Shown here: piece by piece, positions 1 to 8,120 of the stretch
Layout of the letters: each line of letters opens with the position of its first letter
How positions within the stretch are numbered: position 1 is the first letter of the stretch
Source of the DNA: Bacteroidales bacterium
GTDB lineage: Bacteria > Bacteroidota > Bacteroidia > Bacteroidales > F082
Direction of reading: 5' to 3'
Assembly (NCBI GenBank): GCA_024689285.1
Contig: JAILDR010000033.1
Coordinates: 1-37,460 of the forward strand
DNA length: 37,460 nt
Notes under the pieces: generated by a model
Told to the model about the DNA's origin: nothing
The model's input: the letters and a program-made list of their open reading frames with translations, nothing else
Database searches by the model: none
Made by a program: the position numbers and the translations under genes

Positions 1-11
1 CTTTGACTTTT

Positions 12-114
12 CCTGAAATCGCTTGACAGATTTTTGCTGGTTATACTGAATTGCTTGTCAAAAATTCCCTAGTCATACTGATTAGCTTGTCACGCCATAC
101 TGAATCGCTTGTCA
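12..114. repeat. Irregular direct repeats, consensus atactgaatngcttgtca
   Basis: An 18-base unit appears three times, at 43-60, 75-92 and 97-114, and a weaker copy (ctgaaatcgcttgaca) lies near 13-28. The spacing is irregular (32 then 22 bases), so this is neither a CRISPR array nor a simple tandem repeat. Each copy ends in gcttgtca or gcttgaca. The copies could be binding sites for a regulator or the remains of a dispersed repeat. No gene to the left is visible because the window begins here. Confidence 0.6.
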
Positions 115-146
115 ACTTGGATGACAATGGACAATGCAGAGCCACC

Positions 147-240
147 CTTGATTGTTTGGCAAAGTCTGGAGGGGCTCGATGCCCCTTCAGACTTTAGGAT
201 GACGATGGCATAAAGCTGTCGCCACCTTGATTGTTTGGCA
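147..240. repeat. Hairpin followed and preceded by copies of a 15-base repeat
   Basis: The sequence cttgattgtttggca occurs at 147-161 and again at 226-240. From 161 to 195 there is a near-perfect hairpin: a 15-bp stem (one G-U pair) around the 5-base loop tcgat. There is no T-run on either side, so it does not look like an ordinary intrinsic terminator. A REP-like palindromic element is the simplest reading. The rest of 1-527 shows nothing I can call a gene. Confidence 0.6.
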
Positions 241-527
241 GTGCAAAGTGTGTTTATCGCTGCAAATTTACGTTTTTTTCATTTCGAAACGCCGATGAAG
301 CAAAAAATGCTCGGATTTTTCGGTTCAAGCTGAAAAAGCGCAGGAGAAAGGGGAATTTATGGCAGCGGGGGTGGGTATGATTGGCTATTACTGCTGGACG
401 CTGCTCTCTTTGCTGCCCGCCTTCAAGTCACTAGTTTCCCTTACCTTAATCGTACTTTATTTCATACTGCCATTCGCAGATTTGTCCAAACAGTTTGCCG
501 CCATTGTCCTAAAACGGGGTCAACATT

Positions 528-1001
528 TTATTGTATTTTGTCCTCTGTTTCCTCTTTGACAACTTGGCAAAACCCTTTCTGTGCTATGTCCACCAATTCA
601 CGTTGAATGGCTAATGGCATAAAATCCAGTGCCGCACCGGCTTGAATGCTTTCCAACTTCTTTCCTCCGATAAGGTTCTCTCCTTTAACCTGAATGAAAA
701 TGCCCGCATGAGATCGTATTGCCTCGCTTCGCACTTCAGTGACATCGTACATGACATCCTTAAATCGGATACTTCTGATTTCACCGACATTCATTTCTGC
801 ATAGCCGTACAATTGACGGTTTTTCCGTTGAGGGATAAGCATGATGTCGTTTAACCAGGAAGAAACAGCCATGCGTATGACCGAGAGATAATCTTCATTT
901 AGTGAGGCACGGAGACGAAATGCCGCTGGTTGCAACTCTCCGTCAATAATCATCCGGGGTGAGAAAATGGCTCTGGCCACATTTTCAGCATCAGTAATCA
1001 T
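528..1001 (-). CDS. Hypothetical protein, second gene of a two-gene unit
   Basis: This is a 157-residue protein that I do not recognise. It has no signal peptide or membrane segment and looks soluble. Visible landmarks are RAIFSP near residue 10, a GELQPAAFRLR stretch near 21-31, YLSVIRM near 38, and IRSHAGIFIQVKG near 93. It starts 7 bases after the stop of the gene at 1009-1488 and is very likely co-transcribed and translationally coupled with it. Small two-gene units of unknown function are common in accessory regions and can be toxin-antitoxin or defence pairs, but nothing here proves that. Confidence 0.75.
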   Translation of the reverse strand: MITDAENVARAIFSPRMIIDGELQPAAFRLRASLNEDYLSVIRMAVSSWLNDIMLIPQRKNRQLYGYAEMNVGEIRSIRFKDVMYDVTEVRSEAIRSHAGIFIQVKGENLIGGKKLESIQAGAALDFMPLAIQRELVDIAQKGFCQVVKEETEDKIQ

Positions 1002-1008
1002 GGTGAGC

Positions 1009-1488
1009 TCAGATTTGTTTCATGATATCGAGGACCACCTGAGGGGTGAAATCCAGATTGTTTCCGCCTTTAGCTTCCCCGTTTTGTATGGAATAATAGG
1101 AGAAACTGTCCGCGCCAATATTTATACCTGATTTCCGTTCTTTGTTTTGAAGCAGCAGTGTGCCATTGGCTGCAGGAAAAATAGTCCAACCATAAAGATC
1201 ATTGTCTTTGCTTTCCTGAAGCAGGCTCTTGAAGTTTTTCACCACAAAATGGTTCAGTGGCAAGGCATCTTCACCATCCCATCCCTCTTCATATTCCTGA
1301 AAATCGGACAAACGTTCCAACATCTCAGTATAAACCCGCCCTCGGACATTGGAAAGGTTTTCTGAGCGGACCAACTCTTTGATAAAATCCAGTGTCCTTT
1401 GCAGATAGTTCTTATTATCAGCGATATTGCTGAGTTGCAAAAACAACTGTGCATTCAGTTCAGGTGCCGTTGCTGTTGATGTATTCAT
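1009..1488 (-). CDS. Hypothetical protein, first gene of a two-gene unit
   Basis: This 159-residue soluble protein has no function I can name. The most distinctive part is an acidic, tryptophan-containing segment near residues 65-72 (EEGWDGEDALPL), a motif I associate with small accessory-region proteins of unknown role. A hydrophilic N-terminal half probably forms helices, and the C-terminal half has a WTIFPAANGTLLLQ strand-rich stretch. It has its own -7 element (1510-1517) and is followed after 7 bases by the 528-1001 gene. Confidence 0.78.
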   Translation of the reverse strand: MNTSTATAPELNAQLFLQLSNIADNKNYLQRTLDFIKELVRSENLSNVRGRVYTEMLERLSDFQEYEEGWDGEDALPLNHFVVKNFKSLLQESKDNDLYGWTIFPAANGTLLLQNKERKSGINIGADSFSYYSIQNGEAKGGNNLDFTPQVVLDIMKQI

Positions 1489-1509
1489 TTTTCTTCTCTA
1501 TTATGATGG

Positions 1510-1517
1510 CAAAAATA
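1510..1517 (-). promoter_or_regulatory. Bacteroidota -7 element for the two-gene unit
   Basis: Read on the minus strand this is TATTTTTG, matching TAnnTTTG, about 22 bases upstream of the start codon at 1488. It shows that the two hypothetical genes are transcribed separately from the rplT operon, whose terminator lies just beyond. Confidence 0.6.
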
Positions 1518-1573
1518 CGAAAAAAAAAATGCAATACGGAATAAAAATAAGACAGATTCATGTAGAATGATGC

Positions 1574-1610
1574 AACAAAAAAATCCCAGTCTTGCATGAG
1601 ACTGGGATTT
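1574..1610 (-). terminator. Intrinsic terminator of the thrS-infC-rpmI-rplT operon
   Basis: A perfect 12-bp stem (1581-1592 with 1599-1610) closes a 6-base loop. On the minus strand it is followed by a run of at least seven T residues. It lies about 30 bases after the rplT stop codon. Confidence 0.9.
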
Positions 1611-1640
1611 TACTTGTTATCGAAACAATAATGCGATTTC

Positions 1641-1985
1641 TTACTTCACCTTCTCGACGATGGCCTTGAAAGCCTCGGGATTGTTGAGGGCGAGGTCGGC
1701 AAGAACCTTGCGGTTAATCTCGATGCCCGACTTGTTCAGCTTGTCCATGAACACGCTGTAAGACATATCGTACTCACGCACGGCGGCGTTGATACGGACA
1801 ATCCACAGGCTGCGGAACTCGCGCTTCTTGTTTCTTCTGTCGCGATAAGCGTATTGTTGACCCTTTTCGTAAGAGTTCTTCGCCACAGTCCAGACGTTCT
1901 TTCTCGTGCTGTACTGACCTTTGGTCTTCTTCAGGATTTTCTTTCTTCTGGCTCTTGAAGCCACTGCATTGACTGATCTTGTCAT
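1641..1985 (-). CDS. rplT: 50S ribosomal protein L20
   Basis: L20 is a 23S rRNA-binding protein needed for early assembly of the large ribosomal subunit. The 114-residue product has the usual length and the highly basic N-terminus ([20 protein letters not shown]), followed by the conserved GQY, YAYRDRR and [10 protein letters not shown] segments. It is the last gene of the thrS-infC-rpmI-rplT operon, 76 bases after rpmI, and ends just before a strong terminator. In other bacteria L20 represses its own operon by binding the mRNA; I did not identify a specific mRNA site here. Confidence 0.98.
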   Translation of the reverse strand: MTRSVNAVASRARRKKILKKTKGQYSTRKNVWTVAKNSYEKGQQYAYRDRRNKKREFRSLWIVRINAAVREYDMSYSVFMDKLNKSGIEINRKVLADLALNNPEAFKAIVEKVK

Positions 1986-2061
1986 TTCTTTGATTTTTTC
2001 GTCCAGCGCCTCGCTCCTTTCGAGAACTTTTCTGCTAGGACAAAGTGAAACATTTTGTTAA

Positions 2062-2256
2062 TTACATGAGAAGCATTTGTTTGACGACTTTCTCATCAAC
2101 GCGGTCGACGAGAGTGGTGTGGTCAAGGTTGCGTTTTCTCTTCTGGCTTTTCTTGGTCAGGATGTAGCCATGATAAGCATGCTTTCTCTTCAGATGGCCG
2201 CCACCTGTTACTTGGAAACGCTTCTTGGCAGCGGACTTGGTCTTCATTTTAGGCAT
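2062..2256 (-). CDS. rpmI: 50S ribosomal protein L35
   Basis: This is a 64-residue, very basic protein with the L35 signature: [14 protein letters not shown] at the N-terminus, then [19 protein letters not shown]. It is a late-assembling large-subunit protein. The gene lies 32 bases after infC and 76 bases before rplT, the conserved order for this operon. Length and sequence are typical, with nothing odd. Confidence 0.98.
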   Translation of the reverse strand: MPKMKTKSAAKKRFQVTGGGHLKRKHAYHGYILTKKSQKRKRNLDHTTLVDRVDEKVVKQMLLM

Positions 2257-2288
2257 TTTACAATTAGTTTTAAGTATTAAAAATGAGT

Positions 2289-2858
2289 TTATTTCTTCGT
2301 TGTTTTAGGAGCTATCATCATTTGCATACGCTTGCCTTCCAACTTGGGCATCATCTCCACCTTGCCAAACTCTTCAAGCTCTTGCGCGAACTTCAGCAGC
2401 ATAATCTCACCCTGATCCTTGTAGACAATGGAGCGACCTCTGAAAAAGACCTCCACCTTCACCTTGGAGCCTTCCTGCAGGAAACGCTTGGCGTGGTTGA
2501 GCTTGAACTCAAAGTCGTGGTCGTCGGTCTGGGGTCCAAGGCGGATTTCCTTGATGACCACTTTGGTAGCTTTGGCTTTCTGTTCTTTCAAGCGCTTCTT
2601 TTGGTCGAAAACGAACTTCTTGTAATCCATTGCCTTGCAGACCGGTGGATTGGCATCGGGCTGAATCTCGACGAGGTCAACGCCAAGTTCTTCAACGATT
2701 CTCAAAGCCTCACGCAAAGGATAGATGTTGGCTTCGACACCCTCACCCACAAGACGCACCATCGGAGCTCTGACTTCCTCATTCACGCGATGGTTGAATC
2801 CGTCTTTGTCTTTGTTAGGCTTCTGGGCAGGCTTCCCTTTCTGTGGAATCTGTGCTAT
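2289..2858 (-). CDS. infC: Translation initiation factor IF-3, probable non-AUG start
   Basis: IF-3 binds the 30S subunit and checks start-codon and initiator-tRNA pairing. The conserved body reads [20 protein letters not shown], then [32 protein letters not shown] and [15 protein letters not shown]. The first ATG or GTG in frame is a GTG at 2786, but the frame stays open upstream with a lysine-rich extension ([18 protein letters not shown]) like that of other Bacteroidota IF-3 proteins. An AGGAG lies at 2868-2872, with an ATC at 2861 and an ATA at 2858 at 6 and 9 bases. I chose ATA, giving 189 residues. A rare start codon fits the known autoregulation of infC, in which IF-3 discriminates against its own start. 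The exact codon is inferred. Confidence 0.93.
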   Translation of the reverse strand: MAQIPQKGKPAQKPNKDKDGFNHRVNEEVRAPMVRLVGEGVEANIYPLREALRIVEELGVDLVEIQPDANPPVCKAMDYKKFVFDQKKRLKEQKAKATKVVIKEIRLGPQTDDHDFEFKLNHAKRFLQEGSKVKVEVFFRGRSIVYKDQGEIMLLKFAQELEEFGKVEMMPKLEGKRMQMMIAPKTTKK

Positions 2859-2867
2859 GATTTTAAT

Positions 2868-2872
2868 CTCCT
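2868..2872 (-). promoter_or_regulatory. Shine-Dalgarno sequence deciding the infC start
   Basis: AGGAG on the minus strand lies 6 bases before an ATC codon and 9 before an ATA codon, both in frame with IF-3. Strong SD sequences are uncommon in this phylum, so this one is useful evidence that translation starts here rather than at the GTG 80 bases downstream. Confidence 0.6.
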
Positions 2873-2899
2873 ATATTAAGTTTATAATCAGTTAGTTGC

Positions 2900-4840
2900 T
2901 TATCTCTTGTTTTGTTCCTCTTCGACTTGCCTGCGAATCATGGCTGCAAAGTCATCCGTGGGCATCGTGCCCAAGTCAACCTGACCATGCTTACGCACAG
3001 AAACTTGATTTTCAGCCGCTTCCTTCTCGCCAACGATAAGCATGTAAGGATACTTCTTCATTTCAGCGTCACGGATCTTACGGCCAATCTTCTCGTTGCG
3101 CTCGTCAATGAGGGCGCGAATATCGGACTTTTTCAGATACGATTGCAAATTTTTCGCAAAATCGAGGTATTTTTCGCTCACGGGGAGGATAATGACCTGG
3201 TCGGGAGCCAGCCAAAGCGGGAACTCGCCAGCGCAGTGTTCGAGCAACACAGCCACGAAACGCTCCATCGAGCCGAAGGGAGCGCGGTGCACCATCACGG
3301 GACGATGTTTCTCATTGTCGGCACCGATATAGGTCAGGTCGAAACGCTCAGGCAGGTTGTAGTCCACCTGAATGGTGCCCAACTGCCACTTGCGGCCCAA
3401 GGCATCTTTCACCATGAAGTCAAGCTTGGGACCATAGAAAGCGGCCTCACCGTATTCCACACGGGCGGGCAACCCCTTCTCAGCGCAAGCCTCCTGAATG
3501 GCAGCTTCAGCCTTAGCCCAATTCTCATCCGTACCCACATACTTCTCATGGTCGTTGGGGTCGCGGAGCGATATCTGTGCTTCAAAGTTCTTGAAGTCAA
3601 GCGCCTTGAAGATGATTTCGATGATTTCCATCACACGGATGAACTCTTCCTTCACCTGATCAGGACGGCAGAAGATGTGGGCATCGTCTTGGGTGAACGA
3701 ACGCACACGGGTCAAACCGTGAAGCTCGCCACTCTGCTCATAACGATACACTGTGCCAAACTCTGCGCAACGGAAAGGCAGGTCTTTATATGAACGTGGC
3801 TTCCATTTGAAAATCATGCAGTGGTGAGGGCAGTTCATAGGTTTCAGCAGGTACTCCTCATCAGGTTCAGGGGTTGTGATGGGACGGAAACTGTCTTCAC
3901 CATAGTGCTCCCAGTGACCAGAGGTCACGTACAACTGCTTGCCACCGATATGAGGCGTGATGACTTGTTCATAGCCATATTCTTTCTGAATCTTAGTCAG
4001 ATAGTCTTGCAGGCGGAGGCGCAACTCTGTGCCTTTGGGCAACCAAATCGGAAGACCTTTGCCGACGGTGTCGCTAAACATGAACAATTCCAGCTCACGG
4101 CCCAATTTGCGATGGTCACGTTTCTTGGCTTCCTCAAGCAAGACGAGGTACTCTTCCAATTCCTTCTGTTTCGGGAAGGTGATGCCATAAACGCGGGTGA
4201 GTTGCTTGCGCTTCTCATCGCCACGCCAATAAGCACCGGCCAGTGAGGTCAGCTTCACAGCCTTGATGACACTCGTGTTCGGGATGTGCGGTCCGCGGCA
4301 GAGGTCGGTGAAAGCACCACATTTATAATAGGTGATGGTGCCGTCTTCCAGCTCGCTGATGAGTTCAACCTTGTATTCGTCGCCTTTTTCGTTGAAATAC
4401 TTCAAAGCCTCAGCCTTGCTCACATCAACACGCTCGAAAGATTGCTTTTCGCGAGCCAGTTCAAGCATCTTCTTTTCAATGGCTACGAGATCGGCCTCGG
4501 TCAAAGTCATATCGCCCGTGTCGATGTCATAGTAGAAACCGGCATCCACTGCAGGACCAATGCCAAACTTCACACCTTTATATAATGCCTCAATGGCCTC
4601 GGCCATGAGGTGGGCTGAAGAGTGCCAAAATGTGGCCTTGCCTTCGGGGTCATCCCAAGTGAAGAGTTGAATGGTGGCATCCTCGTTGAGGGGGCGCATG
4701 GCATCCCACATCTTGCCGTTTACTTTGGCGGACAGCACGTTACGCGCCAATCCTTCGCTCAAGCTCTTGGCGATATCCAACGGCGTGACCCCTGCTTCAT
4801 ATTGTCTGACACTATTGTCAGGGAAGGTTATGTTAATCAT
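2900..4840 (-). CDS. thrS: Threonine-tRNA ligase
   Basis: This enzyme charges tRNA-Thr with threonine in the cytosol. The 646-residue protein has all usual parts: an N-terminal TGS domain ([17 protein letters not shown]), an editing domain with the [10 protein letters not shown] zinc-type motif and CRGPHIPNT, a class II catalytic core with MNCPHHC (zinc-binding Cys) and [15 protein letters not shown], and a C-terminal anticodon-binding domain ([12 protein letters not shown]). The frame stays open upstream to 4900, but the family alignment and the -7 element at 4868-4875 put the start at 4840. It heads the thrS-infC-rpmI-rplT operon, 41 bases before infC. Confidence 0.98.
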   Translation of the reverse strand: MINITFPDNSVRQYEAGVTPLDIAKSLSEGLARNVLSAKVNGKMWDAMRPLNEDATIQLFTWDDPEGKATFWHSSAHLMAEAIEALYKGVKFGIGPAVDAGFYYDIDTGDMTLTEADLVAIEKKMLELAREKQSFERVDVSKAEALKYFNEKGDEYKVELISELEDGTITYYKCGAFTDLCRGPHIPNTSVIKAVKLTSLAGAYWRGDEKRKQLTRVYGITFPKQKELEEYLVLLEEAKKRDHRKLGRELELFMFSDTVGKGLPIWLPKGTELRLRLQDYLTKIQKEYGYEQVITPHIGGKQLYVTSGHWEHYGEDSFRPITTPEPDEEYLLKPMNCPHHCMIFKWKPRSYKDLPFRCAEFGTVYRYEQSGELHGLTRVRSFTQDDAHIFCRPDQVKEEFIRVMEIIEIIFKALDFKNFEAQISLRDPNDHEKYVGTDENWAKAEAAIQEACAEKGLPARVEYGEAAFYGPKLDFMVKDALGRKWQLGTIQVDYNLPERFDLTYIGADNEKHRPVMVHRAPFGSMERFVAVLLEHCAGEFPLWLAPDQVIILPVSEKYLDFAKNLQSYLKKSDIRALIDERNEKIGRKIRDAEMKKYPYMLIVGEKEAAENQVSVRKHGQVDLGTMPTDDFAAMIRRQVEEEQNKR

Positions 4841-4867
4841 AAGAATAGCCTTTTTTGAAAACGGCGG

Positions 4868-4875
4868 CAAAAGTA
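4868..4875 (-). promoter_or_regulatory. -7 element of the thrS operon promoter
   Basis: The minus strand reads TACTTTTG, a perfect TAnnTTTG match, 27 bases upstream of the thrS ATG. It rules out any thrS start further upstream. It faces the divergent promoter at 4948-4955. Confidence 0.7.
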
Positions 4876-4947
4876 CAAAAAAAACTCTTACAACGAGCAC
4901 ATTCTTAGCCTTTGGGGAGATTTTTTTCTTTTAATTCATAAAAATGC

Positions 4948-4955
4948 TATTTTTG
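4948..4955 (+). promoter_or_regulatory. -7 element for the C10 protease gene
   Basis: TATTTTTG matches TAnnTTTG and lies 18 bases before the ATG at 4974. An upstream in-frame ATG at 4944 overlaps this element, so it would lie before the transcription start and can be dismissed. Confidence 0.7.
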
Positions 4956-4973
4956 CGCCAAATTATCATCTCC

Positions 4974-7634
4974 ATGAAAAGAGTATCACTCCTTATTTTA
5001 TTGGCTTTGGCTGTTTTAGGCCAAGCATTTTCTCAAGTCGCCACCAAAGTTGACCAAGAAAAGGCCTTCCAAACCGCGAAAGCCTTTGTTAAAAGTGAAA
5101 CAAGATTTCAGAACGCAGAAGCAAAACTGGTTTCCGCCTCCGACTTGTTCATCTACAACATTGGCAGCCAAGGCTTTGTCATCATATCGGGCAATACTGT
5201 TTTGCCTCCTGTCATCGCCTGGTCTGACCAAGGCATCTTTCCCGACATGGACGAAGCTCCTGAGAATTTCCGCTCATGGATAGCACATTATGGCGAAATG
5301 CTCAGCTATGCTGTTGCCAACGGTATTATGCCCGACGCTGAAGTCCAAAAGCAATGGGACGATGCCGAACGAGGTATATTCGGAACACGCGACACGCAAG
5401 CGGTTGCCCCCTTGGTCAGCACCCATTGGAACCAAGACTGCTTTTACAACGAATACTGTCCTGAAGCTCCGGGCAGCGGTTGGGGCGGCTGGGGCGGTGG
5501 TCCCTGCGGACACGCCTATGCAGGCTGCGTGGCCTGTGCCATGGCACAAGTAATGAAGTATTGGGATTATCCCACAACAGGCTTTGGCTCACATAGTTAT
5601 ACACATAGCCAATACGGTGAACAAAGTGCCAATTTCGCCGCCACCACCTACCATTGGGATGATATGCCCAACGAGGTTTGGAGCCACAACGACCCGGTGG
5701 CCACGTTGATGTATCACTGTGGTGTAAGCGTTAACATGAACTACGGTCCCAATGGCAGCGGTGCACAGTCGCAAGACGTGGAGACCGCCATGCGTTCCTA
5801 TTTCGGCTACTGCGGCGCGAAATACCGCCAGAAAAGCAGCTACTCAGAAGAAGCTTGGATTGCCCTGCTGAAAGCTGAACTGGATCTTTCCCATCCCCTG
5901 TACTATTCGGGTGCCAACGGCGAAAGCGGTCACGCTTTTGTCTGCGATGGCTACGACAACAACAACCGGATGCACTTCAACTTCGGCTGGAGCAGCAGCG
6001 GCGACGGATATTTTACGGTAGCCGATGTGAATGGTTTCAACCAAGGTCAGGCTGTAGTGACCAACCTCTTCCCCGTCAGCATTCAAGCCGACGAGAACGG
6101 CATTATATACGTCAGCGAGGATGGCACGGGCGACGGCTCTTCGTGGGCTAACGCCACCAACAAACTCCAATACGCCACCGCCCTTTCGAGCGGCGGGGGC
6201 ACCAGAGTATGGGTGAAAGCCGGTACCTACTACGGCGACACTTCTGACGCGGAAGGAGCCTTTAGCATCACGGAAAGCAACCGTGTTTATGGCAGCTTTA
6301 AGGGCAACGAAGGCCCCGATTACGACCTCTCGCAGCGCGATTTTGAAAAAAGCCCCTCCTTTCTCGACGGCCAGGGCGCAAGACGTGTACTGCTTCAAGA
6401 CCAAGCCTTTACCTCGGCTTCACTTGCCGTTTGGGATGGTTTCGTCATCCAAAACGGAGCCGTCGGCAGTGGCGCAGGAGCCTATCTCAACAACTACGTC
6501 ACCCTAAACAACTGCATCATTAAAGACAACTCTGCCACCATGTATGGAGGTGGCGTTTATGTTAATTCAACAGGCGGCACGGCCCATGTCTCTTTGAACA
6601 ACTGCCGCATTATGGACAACAGTGCTTCGATGGGAGGCGGCCTGTGCGACCGCATCGGGGCAAATTATACCAGCTGCCGTATCAGCAACAACATCGCCTC
6701 AACGAAAGGCGGCGGCATTTATCTATACAACAACACCGAGCCCACCTTCAAGAACTGCATTATCAACAACAACAGCGCCAAGGAAGCAGGCGGCATGTAC
6801 GCCAGAGGCAAATTCACAGCATACAACTGTGACATCGTGATGAACCTTGCAACGGAAAGCATTGGTGGTATCTACAATGAAGAAAGACATAGCAAATATT
6901 ACAATTGCATCCTTTGGGGCAACAAGGCCAACAATCAGCCGAGCCAAGTTGATGGTGCAAGCGATTACGAATACTGCGCCGTACAAGGCGGTGTAGATGG
7001 CGCTGAAATCATCAACCTACCTGCCTCCAATAGTGGTGAAGAGCCAGGCGGTTATGTCCGTTTCTATCATCCTGCACAAGGTGCCGGAGCTGATTATCAT
7101 AATGAGGACTGGAGCCTCAAGCCGCGTAGCATCTGCCTCAATGCGGGCAGACCCAACACAACTGGATTGGGCAGCACCGACATTGCGGGCAACCCTCGTA
7201 TTCAGAAAGGCTGCGTAGAGATTGGAGCCTATGAAAGCTGCGCCTCACTCACCTTGATTGAGGACGCTTTATATGAAAGCGAAAGCCCTTACTGGTTCTT
7301 CAACCGACCTTTGACCGAACCCGGATATTACACTTATGTCCTCGATGGTCCTGATTGTGACAGCGTGATTGGCCTCACTTTGATGATGTTGGAAACCTTG
7401 GAAGAGGATCCAGAAACTGCTCTACAAGTCTGGCCCAACCCAACGAAAGGACTATTACACATTGAGGCCGTAAACTATAGCAAAGCAGAAGTCCGCAACC
7501 TGTTGGGGCAACGGATTATGGAATTCGAAAACACAAAGACTCTAAATCTCGAAGGATTTAGGAACGGCATTTATTTCTTGATAGTCAACGACAATAACGG
7601 ACTGATACATGTTACTAAAATCATAAAGGAATAA
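4974..7634 (+). CDS. Secreted C10 (streptopain) cysteine protease with beta-helix domain and T9SS sorting domain
   Basis: The product has 886 residues. A signal peptide (MKRVSLLILLALAVLGQAFS) is followed by a propeptide-like region to about residue 110, then a peptidase C10 domain. The likely nucleophile is Cys185 in GCVACAMAQVMKYW, and the likely catalytic His is His320 in GHAFVCDGYDNNNRMHFNFG. From about residue 385 (IIYVSEDGTGDGSSWANA) to about 740 there is a right-handed beta-helix region with repeated GGG(I/V)Y and NN.I steps, like polymorphic outer-membrane proteins. The last 80 residues form a type A T9SS C-terminal domain (VWPNPTKGLLHIE, NGIYFLIV). I infer export through the T9SS encoded at 12896-21458. 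Substrate is unknown; family members include SpeB and interpain. msrA follows after 2 bases. Confidence 0.92.
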   Translation: MKRVSLLILLALAVLGQAFSQVATKVDQEKAFQTAKAFVKSETRFQNAEAKLVSASDLFIYNIGSQGFVIISGNTVLPPVIAWSDQGIFPDMDEAPENFRSWIAHYGEMLSYAVANGIMPDAEVQKQWDDAERGIFGTRDTQAVAPLVSTHWNQDCFYNEYCPEAPGSGWGGWGGGPCGHAYAGCVACAMAQVMKYWDYPTTGFGSHSYTHSQYGEQSANFAATTYHWDDMPNEVWSHNDPVATLMYHCGVSVNMNYGPNGSGAQSQDVETAMRSYFGYCGAKYRQKSSYSEEAWIALLKAELDLSHPLYYSGANGESGHAFVCDGYDNNNRMHFNFGWSSSGDGYFTVADVNGFNQGQAVVTNLFPVSIQADENGIIYVSEDGTGDGSSWANATNKLQYATALSSGGGTRVWVKAGTYYGDTSDAEGAFSITESNRVYGSFKGNEGPDYDLSQRDFEKSPSFLDGQGARRVLLQDQAFTSASLAVWDGFVIQNGAVGSGAGAYLNNYVTLNNCIIKDNSATMYGGGVYVNSTGGTAHVSLNNCRIMDNSASMGGGLCDRIGANYTSCRISNNIASTKGGGIYLYNNTEPTFKNCIINNNSAKEAGGMYARGKFTAYNCDIVMNLATESIGGIYNEERHSKYYNCILWGNKANNQPSQVDGASDYEYCAVQGGVDGAEIINLPASNSGEEPGGYVRFYHPAQGAGADYHNEDWSLKPRSICLNAGRPNTTGLGSTDIAGNPRIQKGCVEIGAYESCASLTLIEDALYESESPYWFFNRPLTEPGYYTYVLDGPDCDSVIGLTLMMLETLEEDPETALQVWPNPTKGLLHIEAVNYSKAEVRNLLGQRIMEFENTKTLNLEGFRNGIYFLIVNDNNGLIHVTKIIKE

Positions 7635-7636
7635 TC

Positions 7637-8116
7637 ATGGCAAAAGCATATTTCTCAGCAGGTTGCTTTTGGGGCGTGGAGTATTACTTCAAGCGCCTCA
7701 AGGGCGTAACAAAAACTGCCGTCGGCTTTATGGGCGGCGACCTTGAAAACCCGAGTTACAAACAAGTGAAGACCGGTACCACAGGACATTTGGAGACCAT
7801 CGAAGTGGAATACGACCACGAATTGGTTTCATACGAGGCCCTGGTACGCTATTTCTTTGAGATTCACAATTTTGAGCAAGCCGACGGGCAAGGCATTGAC
7901 ATAGGGACTCAATACCTCTCCGCCATTTGGTTTAACGATACAAAAGAACGCGACATCGCCATCAAAGTCTTTGGTGAACTGATGCAAATGGGCTACAGTC
8001 CAGCCACTCAAATCCGACAAGCCATGCGCTTCTACTCTGCCGAGGGCTACCATCAAGACTATCTGGACCAACGCGGGGAAACGCCTGAATGTCACGTGTA
8101 CAGGAAGATTTTCTGA
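7637..8116 (+). CDS. msrA: Peptide-methionine (S)-S-oxide reductase
   Basis: MsrA repairs oxidised methionine by reducing the S-sulfoxide form. The 159-residue protein has the hallmark GCFWGVEYYF motif with the catalytic Cys10, then VGFMGG, GHLETIEVEYD, FFEIHNFEQADGQGIDIGTQY and the end motif CHVYRKIF. There is no MsrB domain and no signal peptide, so it is a cytosolic single-domain form. It starts 2 bases after the secreted protease gene and probably shares its transcript; the pairing has no obvious functional logic. It converges on the MFS gene with a 4-base gap. Confidence 0.97.
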   Translation: MAKAYFSAGCFWGVEYYFKRLKGVTKTAVGFMGGDLENPSYKQVKTGTTGHLETIEVEYDHELVSYEALVRYFFEIHNFEQADGQGIDIGTQYLSAIWFNDTKERDIAIKVFGELMQMGYSPATQIRQAMRFYSAEGYHQDYLDQRGETPECHVYRKIF

Positions 8117-8120
8117 AACC

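Noticed and set aside
12..114. CRISPR array
   Set aside because: The three copies have irregular spacing of 32 and 22 bases, are short and imperfect, and no cas gene is present.
359..559. 66-codon open frame on the plus strand
   Set aside because: It overlaps the end of the 528-1001 gene and sits in a repeat-rich stretch; I found no promoter, ribosome-binding site or family resemblance.
2283..2879. 198-codon plus-strand frame opposite infC
   Set aside because: It is the antisense shadow of infC, which has clear IF-3 motifs.
4944..4973. Upstream ATG of the C10 protease frame
   Set aside because: It overlaps the -7 promoter element, so it would lie before the transcription start; the signal peptide begins at 4974.
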